Source: Lewinella sp. IMCC34183
GTDB taxonomy: Bacteria; Bacteroidota; Bacteroidia; Chitinophagales; Saprospiraceae
Direction: 5' to 3'
Length of the DNA stretch: 64,000 nucleotides
NCBI RefSeq assembly: GCF_003390915.1
Contig: NZ_QMEM01000005.1
Coordinates: 62,001-126,000, forward strand
Positions 15,991 through 25,185 of the stretch are shown here, piece after piece; the first letter of the stretch is position 1, and each line of letters opens with the position of its first letter. The notes beneath the pieces are model-generated. The model was not told the DNA's origin, searched no databases, and worked only from the letters and a program-made list of their open reading frames with translations. The position numbers were made by a program, and so were the translations under genes.

Positions 15991-16863
15991 CTAGAAGCTG
16001 TAGCAGCCGTCACCACCACCGCCCCAGCCACCCAGGCGGATGCCCAGCGTCAGGTTGATGAGGAAGTAAAAATCGTTGGACTGCCCGCCCCGGCTGTACT
16101 CGAGATTGTCGGGAGCTTCCCCCGGTTCTACGGCGGGGTTCGAGAAGTAGGCGGCCAGCGACCGGTCGCCCGGATTGGCGCTGTTGGTCAGAACGTCGTT
16201 GTAGTTGATGCGCCGGCCGGTGACGTCATCGAGGTAATCGGTGCCGGTCACGCGGCCACTGACCTCACCGCCCAGCACGAAGCGCTCGCCGAGCTTGGCG
16301 CGTACGCCGCCGCCGACGTGGAAGGTCGTAATCGCCAGCTCGTAGGGGGCTGGGTCGTATTCGCCGCCCGGAATACCCTGCCCCTCGGTACGCAGCGGTT
16401 GCAGGTCGTAAAATCTGCCGTCACGCTCCGACTGCGGGTTGAAGGAGGTACGCCCGATACCGGCCATTATGTAGGGGGCCACGAAGCGGTCCTCCGGGTC
16501 ACCCAGGTAGAACAGGTCGAACTCCAGCCCTAGGCTGAACTCGCGGATCCGCGACTGAAAGTTGCGGTCGATCGCCACGGAAGCGCCGGTGGCGTCGCGG
16601 GTGCTTGTCTGCTGCTCGGCCGCTATCTGCCCGAAGATGCCGTTGAAGCGGAAGCCTACCCGGCTGATCGGCCGGTAGCGTAGGTAAAACCCGCCGTAGG
16701 TATTCCAGTCCTTCAGGAAGCCGATGCCCGGCTCGCTGAGGTCACCGTTGTAGGGCATATCCCCGCCTTGCACCCCCAGTTCGAAGTACTGCTGGGCCGA
16801 CAGGCCGGGCGCCGCAAGCAGGCAGATTGCTACCAGCAGACTGGACAAAGACAATGTTCTCAT
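15991..16863 (-). CDS. Outer-membrane beta-barrel protein (DUF6089-like)
   Basis: A 290-residue exported protein. A signal peptide (LSSLLVAICLLAAPGLSAQ) is followed by ELGVQGGDMPYNGDLSE, FGGFYLRYRPISR-like alternating strands, EFSLGLEFDLFYL and a C-terminal strand pair ending LGIRLGGWGGGGDGCYSF. The spacing of amphipathic strands and the ELGV...YNGDL start resemble DUF6089 proteins of Bacteroidota, whose function is unknown. The glycine-rich and cysteine-containing C-terminus is unusual, since barrels usually end in an aromatic strand. The ATG at 16863 is chosen because it starts the signal peptide. Confidence 0.78.
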   Translation of the reverse strand: MRTLSLSSLLVAICLLAAPGLSAQQYFELGVQGGDMPYNGDLSEPGIGFLKDWNTYGGFYLRYRPISRVGFRFNGIFGQIAAEQQTSTRDATGASVAIDRNFQSRIREFSLGLEFDLFYLGDPEDRFVAPYIMAGIGRTSFNPQSERDGRFYDLQPLRTEGQGIPGGEYDPAPYELAITTFHVGGGVRAKLGERFVLGGEVSGRVTGTDYLDDVTGRRINYNDVLTNSANPGDRSLAAYFSNPAVEPGEAPDNLEYSRGGQSNDFYFLINLTLGIRLGGWGGGGDGCYSF

Positions 16864-17139
16864 CGAAGGGGGGTTAGGGTCAGTTGCGTAAGGGGTGATC
16901 GGGAGTACAGGTAGTAAACTGTTTTGCCGCGATAAAATTGTTGCCACTACACGGGATATCTCTGCGGGTTCCGTGCTGCCGCCCCCTGGAAACCGTGTGG
17001 GGCGGGGCGGCCGGCGGTACATTACTATCCGCCCGCGGGGGATAGATTACGGCTCCGATAGTACCCGGTATTTCACAGAATGTTCAAAATCCGGCCCGCA
17101 CGTCACCTTTTGCGCGCTTATGCGTTTCCTTTGCGAAAG

Positions 17140-18981
17140 ATGGCCACTACCCCCCCCACCGACGAAGCCGCCAAACCGCGCATCACCAAAGCCCGCCTCC
17201 GGCGGTCGCTGCGGATATTCGATTACGTGTGGCAGTACCGGTTTCTCTTCCTGCTCAGTTTCGTGATCCTCGGTGTCAGCAGCCTGGTATTCCTCACCAT
17301 CCTTCAATTGCCCGGGGAGGCCCTGAACGTCTACCAGGGCAAAGGCAAGTTCGGACTGACGGTCAATGAGATCTTCCTGCTCGTCGCGGTACTCATCGTC
17401 GTCCAGGCCCCGCTGAGCTTCTTCCGGGTCCGTCTGCAGGCCATCGTGAGCGAGCGGGCGATGGGCAGCCTGCGCAAGGACCTGTTCACGAAGATCCTGC
17501 AGCTGAATATCCCCTTTTTCGAGCGCAGCCGGGTGGGTGAGATCTCCAGCCGGATCACCAACGACATCACCCAGATCCAGGGCATCTTCAGCCTCACGCT
17601 TACCGAATTCGCCCGCCAGATCATCATCCTCATCGGGGCCATTACCTACATCCTCGTCACCATGCCGCGGTTAGCGCTGGTGAGCCTGCTGATCTTCCCG
17701 GTCGTGGTAGTGGCCGCAATGTTCTTCGGCAAGTACCTGCGGCGCATGACCAAGGAGCGGCAGGAAAACCTCGCCCGCTCCAACGTGATCGTGGAGGAAA
17801 CCCTGCAGAGTATCGCCACCGTAAAGGCCTACACCAACGAGGACTTCGAGCTCGACCGCTACGGCCGCAGTATTGACGATACGGTGGATATCTCCATCCG
17901 CACCGCCAACGTACGTGGTGCCTTCTCGGCCTTCATCGTTACGGTCATGTTCGGGGCGCTATTCTTCATCATCTACCGCGCCATCCTGCTGGTGGAGTCC
18001 GGGGACCTGCCCATCGGCGACGTCTTCTCCTTCGTCATCTTCACGGCCATGATAGGCACGTCGATCGCGAGCATCGGCAATTTCTATACCGAGATCGTTT
18101 CGGCGCTGGGGGCCTCCGACCGGGTGGTCGATATCCTGGAAAGCGAGGACGTGGAGGCCGTACCCCTCGATGCCGAACGGGCCGGGGCGGGCACGCAGGT
18201 GCAGCGGACGCAGGCGGTCACGGGCGAATCGGGCTCCCTTACCGGTGCCATCAGGTACCGCAACGTGGGCTTCTCCTACCCCACCCGGCCCGACGTTACC
18301 GTACTCTCGGACATCGATCTGCAGGTGGCACCCGGGGAAAAGGTGGCGCTGGTGGGTGCCAGCGGCAGCGGGAAATCCACGCTGGTCAAACTACTGCTCC
18401 GCTTCTACCCCGTGACGGCGGGTGAGATCACCGTCGACGGGGAGCCCATCGGGTCCTACGACCTGCAGACCTACCGCGACCAGCTGGCCCTGGTCCCCCA
18501 GGAGGTACTGCTCTTCGGCGGCACCATCCGGGAAAATATCGCCTACGGCAAGCTGGAGGCGACCGACGCCGAAATTCGCGAGGCGGCACGGAAGGCCAAC
18601 GCGCTCGACTTCATCGACGGCTTTCCCGAAGGCCTCGACACCATCGTGGGCGATCGCGGCATCCAGCTCAGTGGTGGGCAGCGGCAGCGCGTGGCCATCG
18701 CCCGCGCCATCCTGAAGGACCCGGGCATCCTCCTGCTCGACGAAGCCACCAGCAGCCTCGACGCCGAGAGCGAGCGCGTGGTCCAGGAAGCACTGGACAA
18801 CCTGATGGTCGGTCGCACCAGCATCATCATCGCTCACCGCCTGGCGACCATCCGCGACGTCGACCGCATCTACGTGATCGAGAACGGCACCATCGTCGAG
18901 GCCGGGACCCACGACGAGCTTAGCGCCCGCCCCCGGGGAGCCTACTCCGCCCTGGCGCGACTGCAATTCGATCTGGCATGA
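17140..18981 (+). CDS. ABC exporter, fused permease and ATPase (MsbA-like)
   Basis: A 613-residue half-transporter that would work as a homodimer. The membrane domain (about 30-325) has six predicted helices and the exporter signature IPFFERSRVGEISSRITND. The nucleotide-binding domain has Walker A GASGSGKST (406-414), LSGGQRQR (510-517), Walker B ILLLDEATSSLD (530-541) and the H-loop IIAHRL. Sequence type suggests lipid or multidrug export similar to MsbA, but substrate is not readable from sequence. The ATG at 17140 precedes the first helix by 30 residues. It overlaps murB by 4 bp (ATGA), so the two are translated together. Confidence 0.92.
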   Translation: MATTPPTDEAAKPRITKARLRRSLRIFDYVWQYRFLFLLSFVILGVSSLVFLTILQLPGEALNVYQGKGKFGLTVNEIFLLVAVLIVVQAPLSFFRVRLQAIVSERAMGSLRKDLFTKILQLNIPFFERSRVGEISSRITNDITQIQGIFSLTLTEFARQIIILIGAITYILVTMPRLALVSLLIFPVVVVAAMFFGKYLRRMTKERQENLARSNVIVEETLQSIATVKAYTNEDFELDRYGRSIDDTVDISIRTANVRGAFSAFIVTVMFGALFFIIYRAILLVESGDLPIGDVFSFVIFTAMIGTSIASIGNFYTEIVSALGASDRVVDILESEDVEAVPLDAERAGAGTQVQRTQAVTGESGSLTGAIRYRNVGFSYPTRPDVTVLSDIDLQVAPGEKVALVGASGSGKSTLVKLLLRFYPVTAGEITVDGEPIGSYDLQTYRDQLALVPQEVLLFGGTIRENIAYGKLEATDAEIREAARKANALDFIDGFPEGLDTIVGDRGIQLSGGQRQRVAIARAILKDPGILLLDEATSSLDAESERVVQEALDNLMVGRTSIIIAHRLATIRDVDRIYVIENGTIVEAGTHDELSARPRGAYSALARLQFDLA

Positions 18982-19976
18982 TAAGAGAGGATATCGACCT
19001 GCGTCGCTTCAACACCTTCGGCCTGCCCGCCGTGGCGGAACGCTACCTCCCCCTGACCGATACCGAACAGCTCGGCGACCCGGAATTCCGGACGGCGCCT
19101 ACCCTGGTCCTGGGCGGCGGCAGCAACCTGCTGCTGCTGGAGCATATTCCGGGGCTGACCGTGCACGTCCTGCTCTCGGGAATAGAATGGTCCGACGACC
19201 GCGGCCGCTTCCGGGTACGGGCGGGCACCGACTGGAACCAGTTCGTGCGCTACACCCTGGAGGCCGGTTTTCCGGGCATGGAGAACCTGATCCTCATCCC
19301 GGGCACCGTCGGCGCGGCCCCCGTGCAGAACATCGGTGCCTACGGGGCCGAAGTGGCTGAATTTATTACTGCGGTTCACGCCTGGGAGTACGGGCGCGGT
19401 ATGGTGGAATTGTCGCCGGAGGACTGCGCCTTCGGCTACCGCGACAGCCGCTTCAAGCGCGAGACCGGTCGCTTCCTGATCACCGCCGTGGATTTCGACC
19501 TCAGCGAGCGACGCCCTCTCAAGCTGGAGTACGGGGCCATCGGTGCCGAGCTGGCCGCCGCAGGCATCGACACCCCCACCGCCCGCGACGTGGCCGGTGC
19601 GGTCACCCGTATCCGCCGCAGCAAGCTACCCGACTGGTTCTTCTACGGGAACAGCGGCAGCTTCTTCAAAAACCCCGTAGTGCCCCGCGACCACCACGCC
19701 CGCCTGCAGGAGAAGCACCCCGATATTCCCGCCTACCCCATCGACGACGACCACGTAAAGCTGGCCGCCGGCTGGCTGATCGACCGCGCCGGACTGCGCG
19801 GGCAGGGCAACGACCGTGTCGGTTCCTACGCCGGCCAGGCGCTGGTGCTGGTCAACCGCGGCGGGGCCTCGGGCCGCGACGTCCTCGCCTTCAGCGGTCT
19901 GGTGCAGGAGCGGGTAGCGGAACAGTTCGGCGTGGAGCTGGAGCCGGAAGTGCAGCTTACCGGGTCTCCGGCGTAA
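18978..19976 (+). CDS. murB: UDP-N-acetylenolpyruvoylglucosamine reductase
   Basis: A 332-residue FAD enzyme making UDP-N-acetylmuramate for peptidoglycan. It opens with DLRRFNTFGLPAVAERYLPL, contains the FAD-binding LVLGGGSNLLLLE, GTVGAAPVQNIGAYGAE with the expected glycine-rich loop, FGYRDSRFKRE, the catalytic serine region GNSGSFFKNPVV and the C-terminal FGVELEPEVQLTG with the conserved glutamate. Length and order match the E. coli-type (type I) MurB. It overlaps the ABC exporter stop by 4 bp. Confidence 0.96.
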   Translation: MIREDIDLRRFNTFGLPAVAERYLPLTDTEQLGDPEFRTAPTLVLGGGSNLLLLEHIPGLTVHVLLSGIEWSDDRGRFRVRAGTDWNQFVRYTLEAGFPGMENLILIPGTVGAAPVQNIGAYGAEVAEFITAVHAWEYGRGMVELSPEDCAFGYRDSRFKRETGRFLITAVDFDLSERRPLKLEYGAIGAELAAAGIDTPTARDVAGAVTRIRRSKLPDWFFYGNSGSFFKNPVVPRDHHARLQEKHPDIPAYPIDDDHVKLAAGWLIDRAGLRGQGNDRVGSYAGQALVLVNRGGASGRDVLAFSGLVQERVAEQFGVELEPEVQLTGSPA

Positions 19977-20279
19977 GCGCGGTAAGCGTCGGGCACAGGG
20001 CGACCTCCGGATGCCCGCGTTCGGCCGCACCTTTCGCGCCAGCGGCAGGTCCTGCGGGCGCGCCATCGCTTCCCCGGCCAGCCGTTCGACGACCGAAAAG
20101 TTTTCGGTGAAGACCGAGTCGATCGCTCTGCCGAGCAGGGTATCCGCCCGGCCCTCCGGCTCGGTGACGGGCGTCCGCAGTGCGTAGTCGTCCGAGGTGG
20201 AAAAGTGGTCGGAAAAGGTGGTATACTGGGCCGCCGCCGATCCGGGCAGCAGTAGCAATGAAAAGAGAAGACGGAATAT
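19957..20279 (-). pseudogene. Decayed secreted-protein gene (remnant)
   Basis: A frame on the minus strand encodes FRLLFSLLLLPGSAAAQ, which is a very good signal peptide with cleavage site, followed by YTTFSDHFSTSDDYALRTP and about 60 more plausible residues. The codon where an ATG should stand (20277-20279) is ATA. After about residue 82 the frame runs on into antisense murB, while a neighbouring frame stops at 19957-19959. The picture is of a truncated gene that lost its start and its end. It could still use the TTG at 20258, but that would remove much of the signal peptide. Apart from this the 420-bp gap between murB and the Crp gene shows nothing. Confidence 0.35.
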
Positions 20280-20397
20280 GGGTGGGTGGTGCTGAAGCAG
20301 CTAGAACGTCCGGGGGCGTGCCTGTCCTGCCCCTTAACACCGCCGCCGGCGAGTGCCCCGACTGGGCGGAGCGGCAACCAGTTACTCCCCTTTCCCT

Positions 20398-20982
20398 ATG
20401 ACTGAAGCCAGCCGACACGCCCTGATCACCCACCTGCGGGAACTGATCCCGCTCGCCGACGCGGACGGCACGCGGGCGGCGGCCTACTTCACCGAGGAGC
20501 GCGTTCCCCGCCGGGCGGTGCTGCTCCACGCCGGCCGGCCGGTACGCTACTGTTACTTCGTGGTGTCGGGTTTGCTGAAGCTGGTGTACACCGATACGGC
20601 GGGCAACCAGCATACCGTCTCCTTCGCCGCAGAGCAGTGGTGGGAGAGTGACTTCGGGGCCTACTTCGGGCGGGGGCCCGCCGCGTTCAGCCTGCGCGCA
20701 CTGGAAGAAACGACCGTGCTGCGGCTTTCGCTGGATGACTACTGGGCACTCTGCGCGGAGGTCCCCGCCCTGGAACGCTTCATGCTGCACAAGGCGCACG
20801 CGGGCTTCATCGGGGCGCAGCGGCGCATCCTGTCGCTACTGACCAGCAGCGCCGCGGAACGGTACACCCAGCTTCTTGACCGGCAACCCGACCTCCTGCA
20901 GCGGGTGTCGAAGACCCAACTGGCGGCCTACCTCGGGGTTTCGCGCGAAACGCTGAGCCGCCTGCCGCGGCGCGGGAAATAG
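20398..20982 (+). CDS. Crp/Fnr family transcriptional regulator
   Basis: A 194-residue regulator with an N-terminal cyclic-nucleotide-binding-like beta-roll (about 20-130: PRRAVLLHAGRPVRYCYFVVSGLLKLVY, then TVSFAAEQWWESD) and a C-terminal winged helix (about 140-192) with the recognition helix KTQLAAYLGVSRETLSRL. There is no FNR-type N-terminal cysteine cluster, so direct oxygen sensing by Fe-S is unlikely. This type is abundant in Bacteroidota and its ligands are mostly unknown. ATG at 20398 gives the family length. It stands alone between murB and ridA; whether it binds the TTACGTAA sites at nirB cannot be decided here. Confidence 0.87.
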   Translation: MTEASRHALITHLRELIPLADADGTRAAAYFTEERVPRRAVLLHAGRPVRYCYFVVSGLLKLVYTDTAGNQHTVSFAAEQWWESDFGAYFGRGPAAFSLRALEETTVLRLSLDDYWALCAEVPALERFMLHKAHAGFIGAQRRILSLLTSSAAERYTQLLDRQPDLLQRVSKTQLAAYLGVSRETLSRLPRRGK

Positions 20983-21078
20983 TGACCTGAGTCACGGGTA
21001 GCAATTACCGTGGTGCGGGAACTTTGCCCCATGGACAACCCTTTGCACCCGCGCTCCGGCGCCCACCCCCCTACCCCC

Positions 21079-21468
21079 ATGCGGAAACGCAGCATCAACC
21101 CCTGGAGCTGGCAGGACCAACGCAGCTACCACCAGGCCATCGAAGTGACGCAGCCCGCCGGCACCCTCTACGTATCGGGGCAAACCGCCATCGACGCCGC
21201 GGGGCGATCAAGTGACGCCGACATGCGCAGCCAGCTCATCCAGGCCCTGGCCAACCTGGAGCAGGTAATCGAAGCAGCGGGCTATACGCCCGCCAACATC
21301 GTGCGCCTGAATGTCTACACCCTGTCTGCGGAGGAATTTATGGACTGCTTTGACGTTTTCGAGGCCTGGGCCGGCCGCTGGCGCATCGCCCAGGCCTCCA
21401 CCGTACTGGAAGTCAAGGGCCTCTTCGAGAAGCTGAACGTAGAACTGGAGGCCACGGTCGTGCGCTAA
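21079..21468 (+). CDS. RidA/YjgF family protein
   Basis: A 129-residue RidA-like enamine/imine deaminase. It has SYHQAIEVTQPAGTLYVSGQTAID, the ALANLEQVIEAAGYTPANIVRLNVYTL core with R at the usual active-site position, and STVLEVKGLFEKLNVELEATV at the end. RidA proteins clear reactive 2-aminoacrylate made by PLP enzymes; members outside the archetype may differ. Codons upstream of the ATG at 21079 are poor, so I set the start there. Stands alone on the plus strand. Confidence 0.88.
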   Translation: MRKRSINPWSWQDQRSYHQAIEVTQPAGTLYVSGQTAIDAAGRSSDADMRSQLIQALANLEQVIEAAGYTPANIVRLNVYTLSAEEFMDCFDVFEAWAGRWRIAQASTVLEVKGLFEKLNVELEATVVR

Positions 21469-21536
21469 GTACGCAATAGTAGTATGCGCACGGAACCCAC
21501 CGTGCCCCCGGTCCGGTTAGGGGGGAAACGATACCC

Positions 21537-22745
21537 TTGACTGATCTTCCCCCGCCTTCTCTGACGCTGACCCTCGCTGCCCCGCCCCACCCCCGGTGCC
21601 GGCTCTGCGTTACGGTACCCGCCAAGGACGAGGCCGACTACATTACGGACACCCTGCAGGCTCTCTACAAACAGGAGGACTTCAGCGGCCGCCCGGTAGA
21701 TCCATCGTGCTACGAGGTCATCCTTTTGGCGAATAATTGTAGCGACGCCACCGCGGACGTAGCGCGCGACTTTGCTGCGCGGCACCCCTACTTCCAGCTC
21801 CACGTCTGCGAAGTTGCGCTGCCCCGGGAGATCGCCTCCGTCGGAATGGCGCGGAAGCTGATGATGGACGAGGCCGCCCGCCGCCTCCCGTCCAATGGCA
21901 TCATCGCCATGACGGACGCCGATACCCGCGTCGACCGGCAGTGGGTAGCCGCCACCTTGCGGGCCTTCGACCTGGGTGCCCGCGCCGTGGGGGGGCGCAT
22001 CATCGTACCGCGGGGGGACCGGACCGGCTACCGCAAGATCCATTTACAGGACGTCACCTACCGTACCCTGCAAATGCTCCTGGAATCCATGATCGACCCC
22101 GACCTGGAAGACCCCTGGCCGCGGCACTTTCAGCACTACGGGCCCAGCCTGGCCGTAGACGCGGCGGCCTACCTGGCCTGCGGGGGCATGCCCCCCGTCC
22201 GGTGTATCGAGGACGCCGCCTTCGCCTGGGCCCTGGAGCGGGTCGATGTCCGGTTCGTCCACGACCCGGCCGTGAGGGTGTACACCTCCGACCGCGACAG
22301 CGATCGCGTGGAGGGGGTGGCCTTCAGTCATACGCTGGAGGAATGGACCCGCATGGAGGAAGAAAACCGCAAGCCGGTGGTGTTCGGCCTCCAGCACTGC
22401 ATCTGGCTGTTCAAGTGGAAGGTGGCGTTGCGCAGTGCCTTCCAGCGGCGCCGGGGTAGCGGACTGCCGGCCCTCGCCGAGCTGCGCAATTACCTGCAGC
22501 TCCCGCCGGGCGACCTGGAACGGCGTATTCGTACCGCCCCCACTTTCGGAAGCCTGTACCAGGAAATCCGCCAGCTGCTGGAGCGCACCCCCGGTTTCTC
22601 CGATACGCCCTTCGACGAGGCGATCCGCGACCTGCGGTGGTTTACGCGGTCGGTCTGGGGGAACCTTTCTTCTTCCACACGTCCATTCGGTACCGCGCTG
22701 CCCGCGACTGGTGCACCCGGTGAAAGCCTTCCAGCTTCCGGCTGA
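21537..22745 (+). CDS. Family 2 glycosyltransferase of the PIG-L/acyl-CoA dehydrogenase set
   Basis: A 402-residue GT-A fold glycosyltransferase. It shows LCVTVPAKDEADYITDTLQAL, LLANNCSDATADVA, the metal-binding MTDADTRVD and VGGRIIVP, then a C-terminal helical part with AFAWALERVDVRFVHDPAVRVYTS. No membrane helices are seen, so it is cytosolic. The start is a TTG at 21537, chosen because it is the first start in a frame that opens just upstream. Its last 104 bp overlap, in antisense, the end of the PIG-L/methyltransferase gene. The neighbours suggest it glycosylates the same product that those genes modify. Confidence 0.83.
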   Translation: MTDLPPPSLTLTLAAPPHPRCRLCVTVPAKDEADYITDTLQALYKQEDFSGRPVDPSCYEVILLANNCSDATADVARDFAARHPYFQLHVCEVALPREIASVGMARKLMMDEAARRLPSNGIIAMTDADTRVDRQWVAATLRAFDLGARAVGGRIIVPRGDRTGYRKIHLQDVTYRTLQMLLESMIDPDLEDPWPRHFQHYGPSLAVDAAAYLACGGMPPVRCIEDAAFAWALERVDVRFVHDPAVRVYTSDRDSDRVEGVAFSHTLEEWTRMEEENRKPVVFGLQHCIWLFKWKVALRSAFQRRRGSGLPALAELRNYLQLPPGDLERRIRTAPTFGSLYQEIRQLLERTPGFSDTPFDEAIRDLRWFTRSVWGNLSSSTRPFGTALPATGAPGESLPASG

Positions 22746-24012
22746 AGGCCTCGTGTACCTCGTCGCCGGTCAGGGGGTAGTCGGGCACGTATGGCGTGTA
22801 GTGGACCAGCACGAGGGTTCCTCCCGGCCGCGTCGCCTGCTGAATGCGGTCGATGGCCCGCTCCAGGTCGGCGTAGCTCCAGTAGTAACCGACCTCGGAG
22901 ATAACGACCAGGTCGAACCGCTCGTCGGGAAACTCCCCCGGCAGTTCCATGCGTCGGAAGGTGACCCTGGAATCCGGCACCCTGGCCCGGGCCCGGGCCA
23001 GGGCCGCGTCGCTGATGTCGACCGCGAGCAGCCGGTCGCAGCGGGTGGCCAACCGCGCGGTGAGGACGCCGATGGAGCAACCGATCTCCAGGGCACTATT
23101 GTAGCGCTCCTCGGGCAAGGCGGCCAGGGTGGCGTCGTATTTGTTGCGTTCGTAGTCGCTGGTTTCGAACTGCCAGGGGTCGTCGGCCGCGGCGTACACC
23201 GCGTCGAAGTAGCCGCTATCCAGGCTGCGCTCCCGTTTGTCGGCCGGTTCGAGGTAGATCTCCCGCGGACGGAGAAACAGGCCGATCATCTCGTCGGGCA
23301 ACTGGAAGCCGCTTGGATCGTCGTCGATCCGCCCGTTCCACTGGGAGGCGTGGAGGCGGATGGCTTCCTCCTTCCGGGTCAGGAGGTCCGCGACGTCCAG
23401 TGCCCAGGGAATCATTTCCCCTGCCCGGGGCAGGTCTACCTGGTTGCCCGTCTGCCACATCCATACCGGGTACTCTACCCAGCGTAGCCCGTCGGACGCC
23501 TGATCGGCCACGGCGCGGCAAATGTCCCAGGTGGCCAGGTGATCCTCATGCACGTCGCGGCGCCAGGGCACCACGAAAGTGTCCACCGCCCAGGATCGTA
23601 CCAGTTCGGCGACCCGGGCTACGGCTTCGGCAAACTCCTCCTGCCCCGCCCCGGGCACTTCCCCGTCGGGGAGCCGAAGAAAGTGGATATGGTCGGCCGC
23701 TACCCCCAGGTGTCCGCAGGCGGCGCGGGCCTCCTCCTCGCGGAGGGCGACCCGGTCGGCGCGGGAAAACTTGGTGGAGTGCGGATGCGACATGCCTCCG
23801 TCGCTGACGAAGACGATCCGGAGGACCTGTCCGCGTCCGGTCAGCAACCGGATGAGCCCGCCGCAGCCCAGCGCTTCGTCGTCGGGGTGGGGCGCGAAGA
23901 GCACGGTGGATTGCCAGGCCGCCAGGTCGCCCGCGGGGTGCAGGGGGGCGGAAGCGTAGAGGTCCTGCTTGCGCTCGGCGAGCGTACGGGCGTCAGTCGT
24001 TGACGGATCCAT
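22642..24012 (-). CDS. Fused PIG-L deacetylase and SAM-dependent methyltransferase
   Basis: A 456-residue bifunctional protein. The N-terminal PIG-L/LmbE domain (about 30-235) has the zinc motif PHPDDE with H42, D44 and D45 and the second half HEDH (H155, H158); such enzymes remove acetyl groups from N-acetylglucosamine-type sugars. The C-terminal domain (about 280-450) is a NodS-like class I methyltransferase with motif I ALEIGCSIG (307-315) and LLAVDISDAALARARARV. Deacetylation followed by N-methylation of the freed amine, as in Nod factor assembly, is a reasonable inference. Starts 20 bp inside the end of the acyl-CoA dehydrogenase gene, so they are translationally linked. Confidence 0.88.
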   Translation of the reverse strand: MDPSTTDARTLAERKQDLYASAPLHPAGDLAAWQSTVLFAPHPDDEALGCGGLIRLLTGRGQVLRIVFVSDGGMSHPHSTKFSRADRVALREEEARAACGHLGVAADHIHFLRLPDGEVPGAGQEEFAEAVARVAELVRSWAVDTFVVPWRRDVHEDHLATWDICRAVADQASDGLRWVEYPVWMWQTGNQVDLPRAGEMIPWALDVADLLTRKEEAIRLHASQWNGRIDDDPSGFQLPDEMIGLFLRPREIYLEPADKRERSLDSGYFDAVYAAADDPWQFETSDYERNKYDATLAALPEERYNSALEIGCSIGVLTARLATRCDRLLAVDISDAALARARARVPDSRVTFRRMELPGEFPDERFDLVVISEVGYYWSYADLERAIDRIQQATRPGGTLVLVHYTPYVPDYPLTGDEVHEAFSRKLEGFHRVHQSRAARYRMDVWKKKGSPRPTA

Positions 24013-25111
24013 CGAGAAAGGTTTTACCGACGGCCTCGAGGGAGGCGTCGGGGGCGGGTTGGCGAAGGTACATATTCAGGTCGGCCACCATGCCGGCTAG
24101 CGGGTGCGGGGGCAGCAGCCCGCGGGAACCCACGCACCGCTGCGCCAGTGCGAGGCATTCCTCGCAGTAGCCGGCGATCGCGGTACGGACCATATTCGCG
24201 TGGTGGACGGTCGCCGCGGGGTCACCGTCGCCGTCGGCTACCGCCCCCGCCCGGTCGAGCCAGAGGTTTCCGCTCTCGACCAAGATGGCCATTTGCCCCA
24301 CGCGGGTACGCTGGTAGGGATCGGTTGTCCGCTGCTGTTCGCGCAGGTAATCGCGGGTGGCCCCCAGGAGAGCCGCCGCGCCGCCCAGTTGCACGGCAGC
24401 GAAACGGATGGCCCCGCCGCTGAAGTGGGGCTGCCGGTTGTAATCGTCGGGCTGCCCGAGCAGGTCGTCGGCCGGCAATTCGATGCCCGTAAAGTCGAGC
24501 TTGTGACTGGCGCTGTTGCGCATGCCTACGGGTGACCAGAACGAGGTATCGACCTCCGGGGCGTGCTCGTCGAGCGGCACCACCACCATCTGCCAGCCGC
24601 TGAGGTCACCGGTTTTCCGACGACCGGTAATGAGGGGGCGCGTCACCCAGGTGGAGCCGCTGCAAAAGCTTTTGCTGCCCTGCAGGCGGATGCGGCCGCC
24701 GGGGGCGTCGTGGACCTGGATCCCGTCGCTCATCTCGGTATTCCAGACGCTGAAGAGGTGCCCGTCGCGCGCCTCGGCGAACCAACGCTCGCGCTGCCGG
24801 GGGGTAGCATACAGTCCGATCAGGTGGAGCGCATTAACGTGCCCCTCGTAGATGCGGCCTACGGAGAGGTTGCCGTGGCCGATCTCCCGCAGCAGGTGGA
24901 GCAGGCCCGCGGTATTGTTGCGTTCGGGCGCCAGCACGCCACCGGGCAGGGTGACGGCCAGCAGGCCCTCCTGCCGCAGGGCGTCGAACTCCCGCTCGGG
25001 GAAGCCACCGTGTGCGAAGGTGGAAGGCCCCCAGGCTAGGAGGCGGTCGCGCAGTGCGGCAACGCGATGGGGGGCAAAGCGCGCGGGCGTCGGGGGGGCG
25101 GGGACGGTCAT
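23993..25111 (-). CDS. Acyl-CoA dehydrogenase-like flavoprotein
   Basis: A 372-residue member of the acyl-CoA dehydrogenase superfamily. The N-terminal helical part carries FDALRQEGLLAVTLP and LLREIGHGNLSVGRIYEGHVNAL; the middle has VWNTEMSDGI and GSKSFCSGSTWV, which correspond to the FAD/substrate beta-domain; the C-terminal helices contain RFAAVQLGGAAALLGATRDYL. It is shorter than fatty-acid dehydrogenases and I do not see a clear catalytic glutamate, so it may be a desaturase or hydroxylase-like relative acting on a non-CoA substrate. It is the first gene of a minus-strand pair with the PIG-L/methyltransferase. Confidence 0.82.
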   Translation of the reverse strand: MTVPAPPTPARFAPHRVAALRDRLLAWGPSTFAHGGFPEREFDALRQEGLLAVTLPGGVLAPERNNTAGLLHLLREIGHGNLSVGRIYEGHVNALHLIGLYATPRQRERWFAEARDGHLFSVWNTEMSDGIQVHDAPGGRIRLQGSKSFCSGSTWVTRPLITGRRKTGDLSGWQMVVVPLDEHAPEVDTSFWSPVGMRNSASHKLDFTGIELPADDLLGQPDDYNRQPHFSGGAIRFAAVQLGGAAALLGATRDYLREQQRTTDPYQRTRVGQMAILVESGNLWLDRAGAVADGDGDPAATVHHANMVRTAIAGYCEECLALAQRCVGSRGLLPPHPLAGMVADLNMYLRQPAPDASLEAVGKTFLDGSVND

Positions 25112-25185
25112 ACTCTCTCAATGCCTGCCGTACCCCCCGGGGTTCGGAACACCACTATAATTAGGTGATCCGGTCCGGGACGTCC

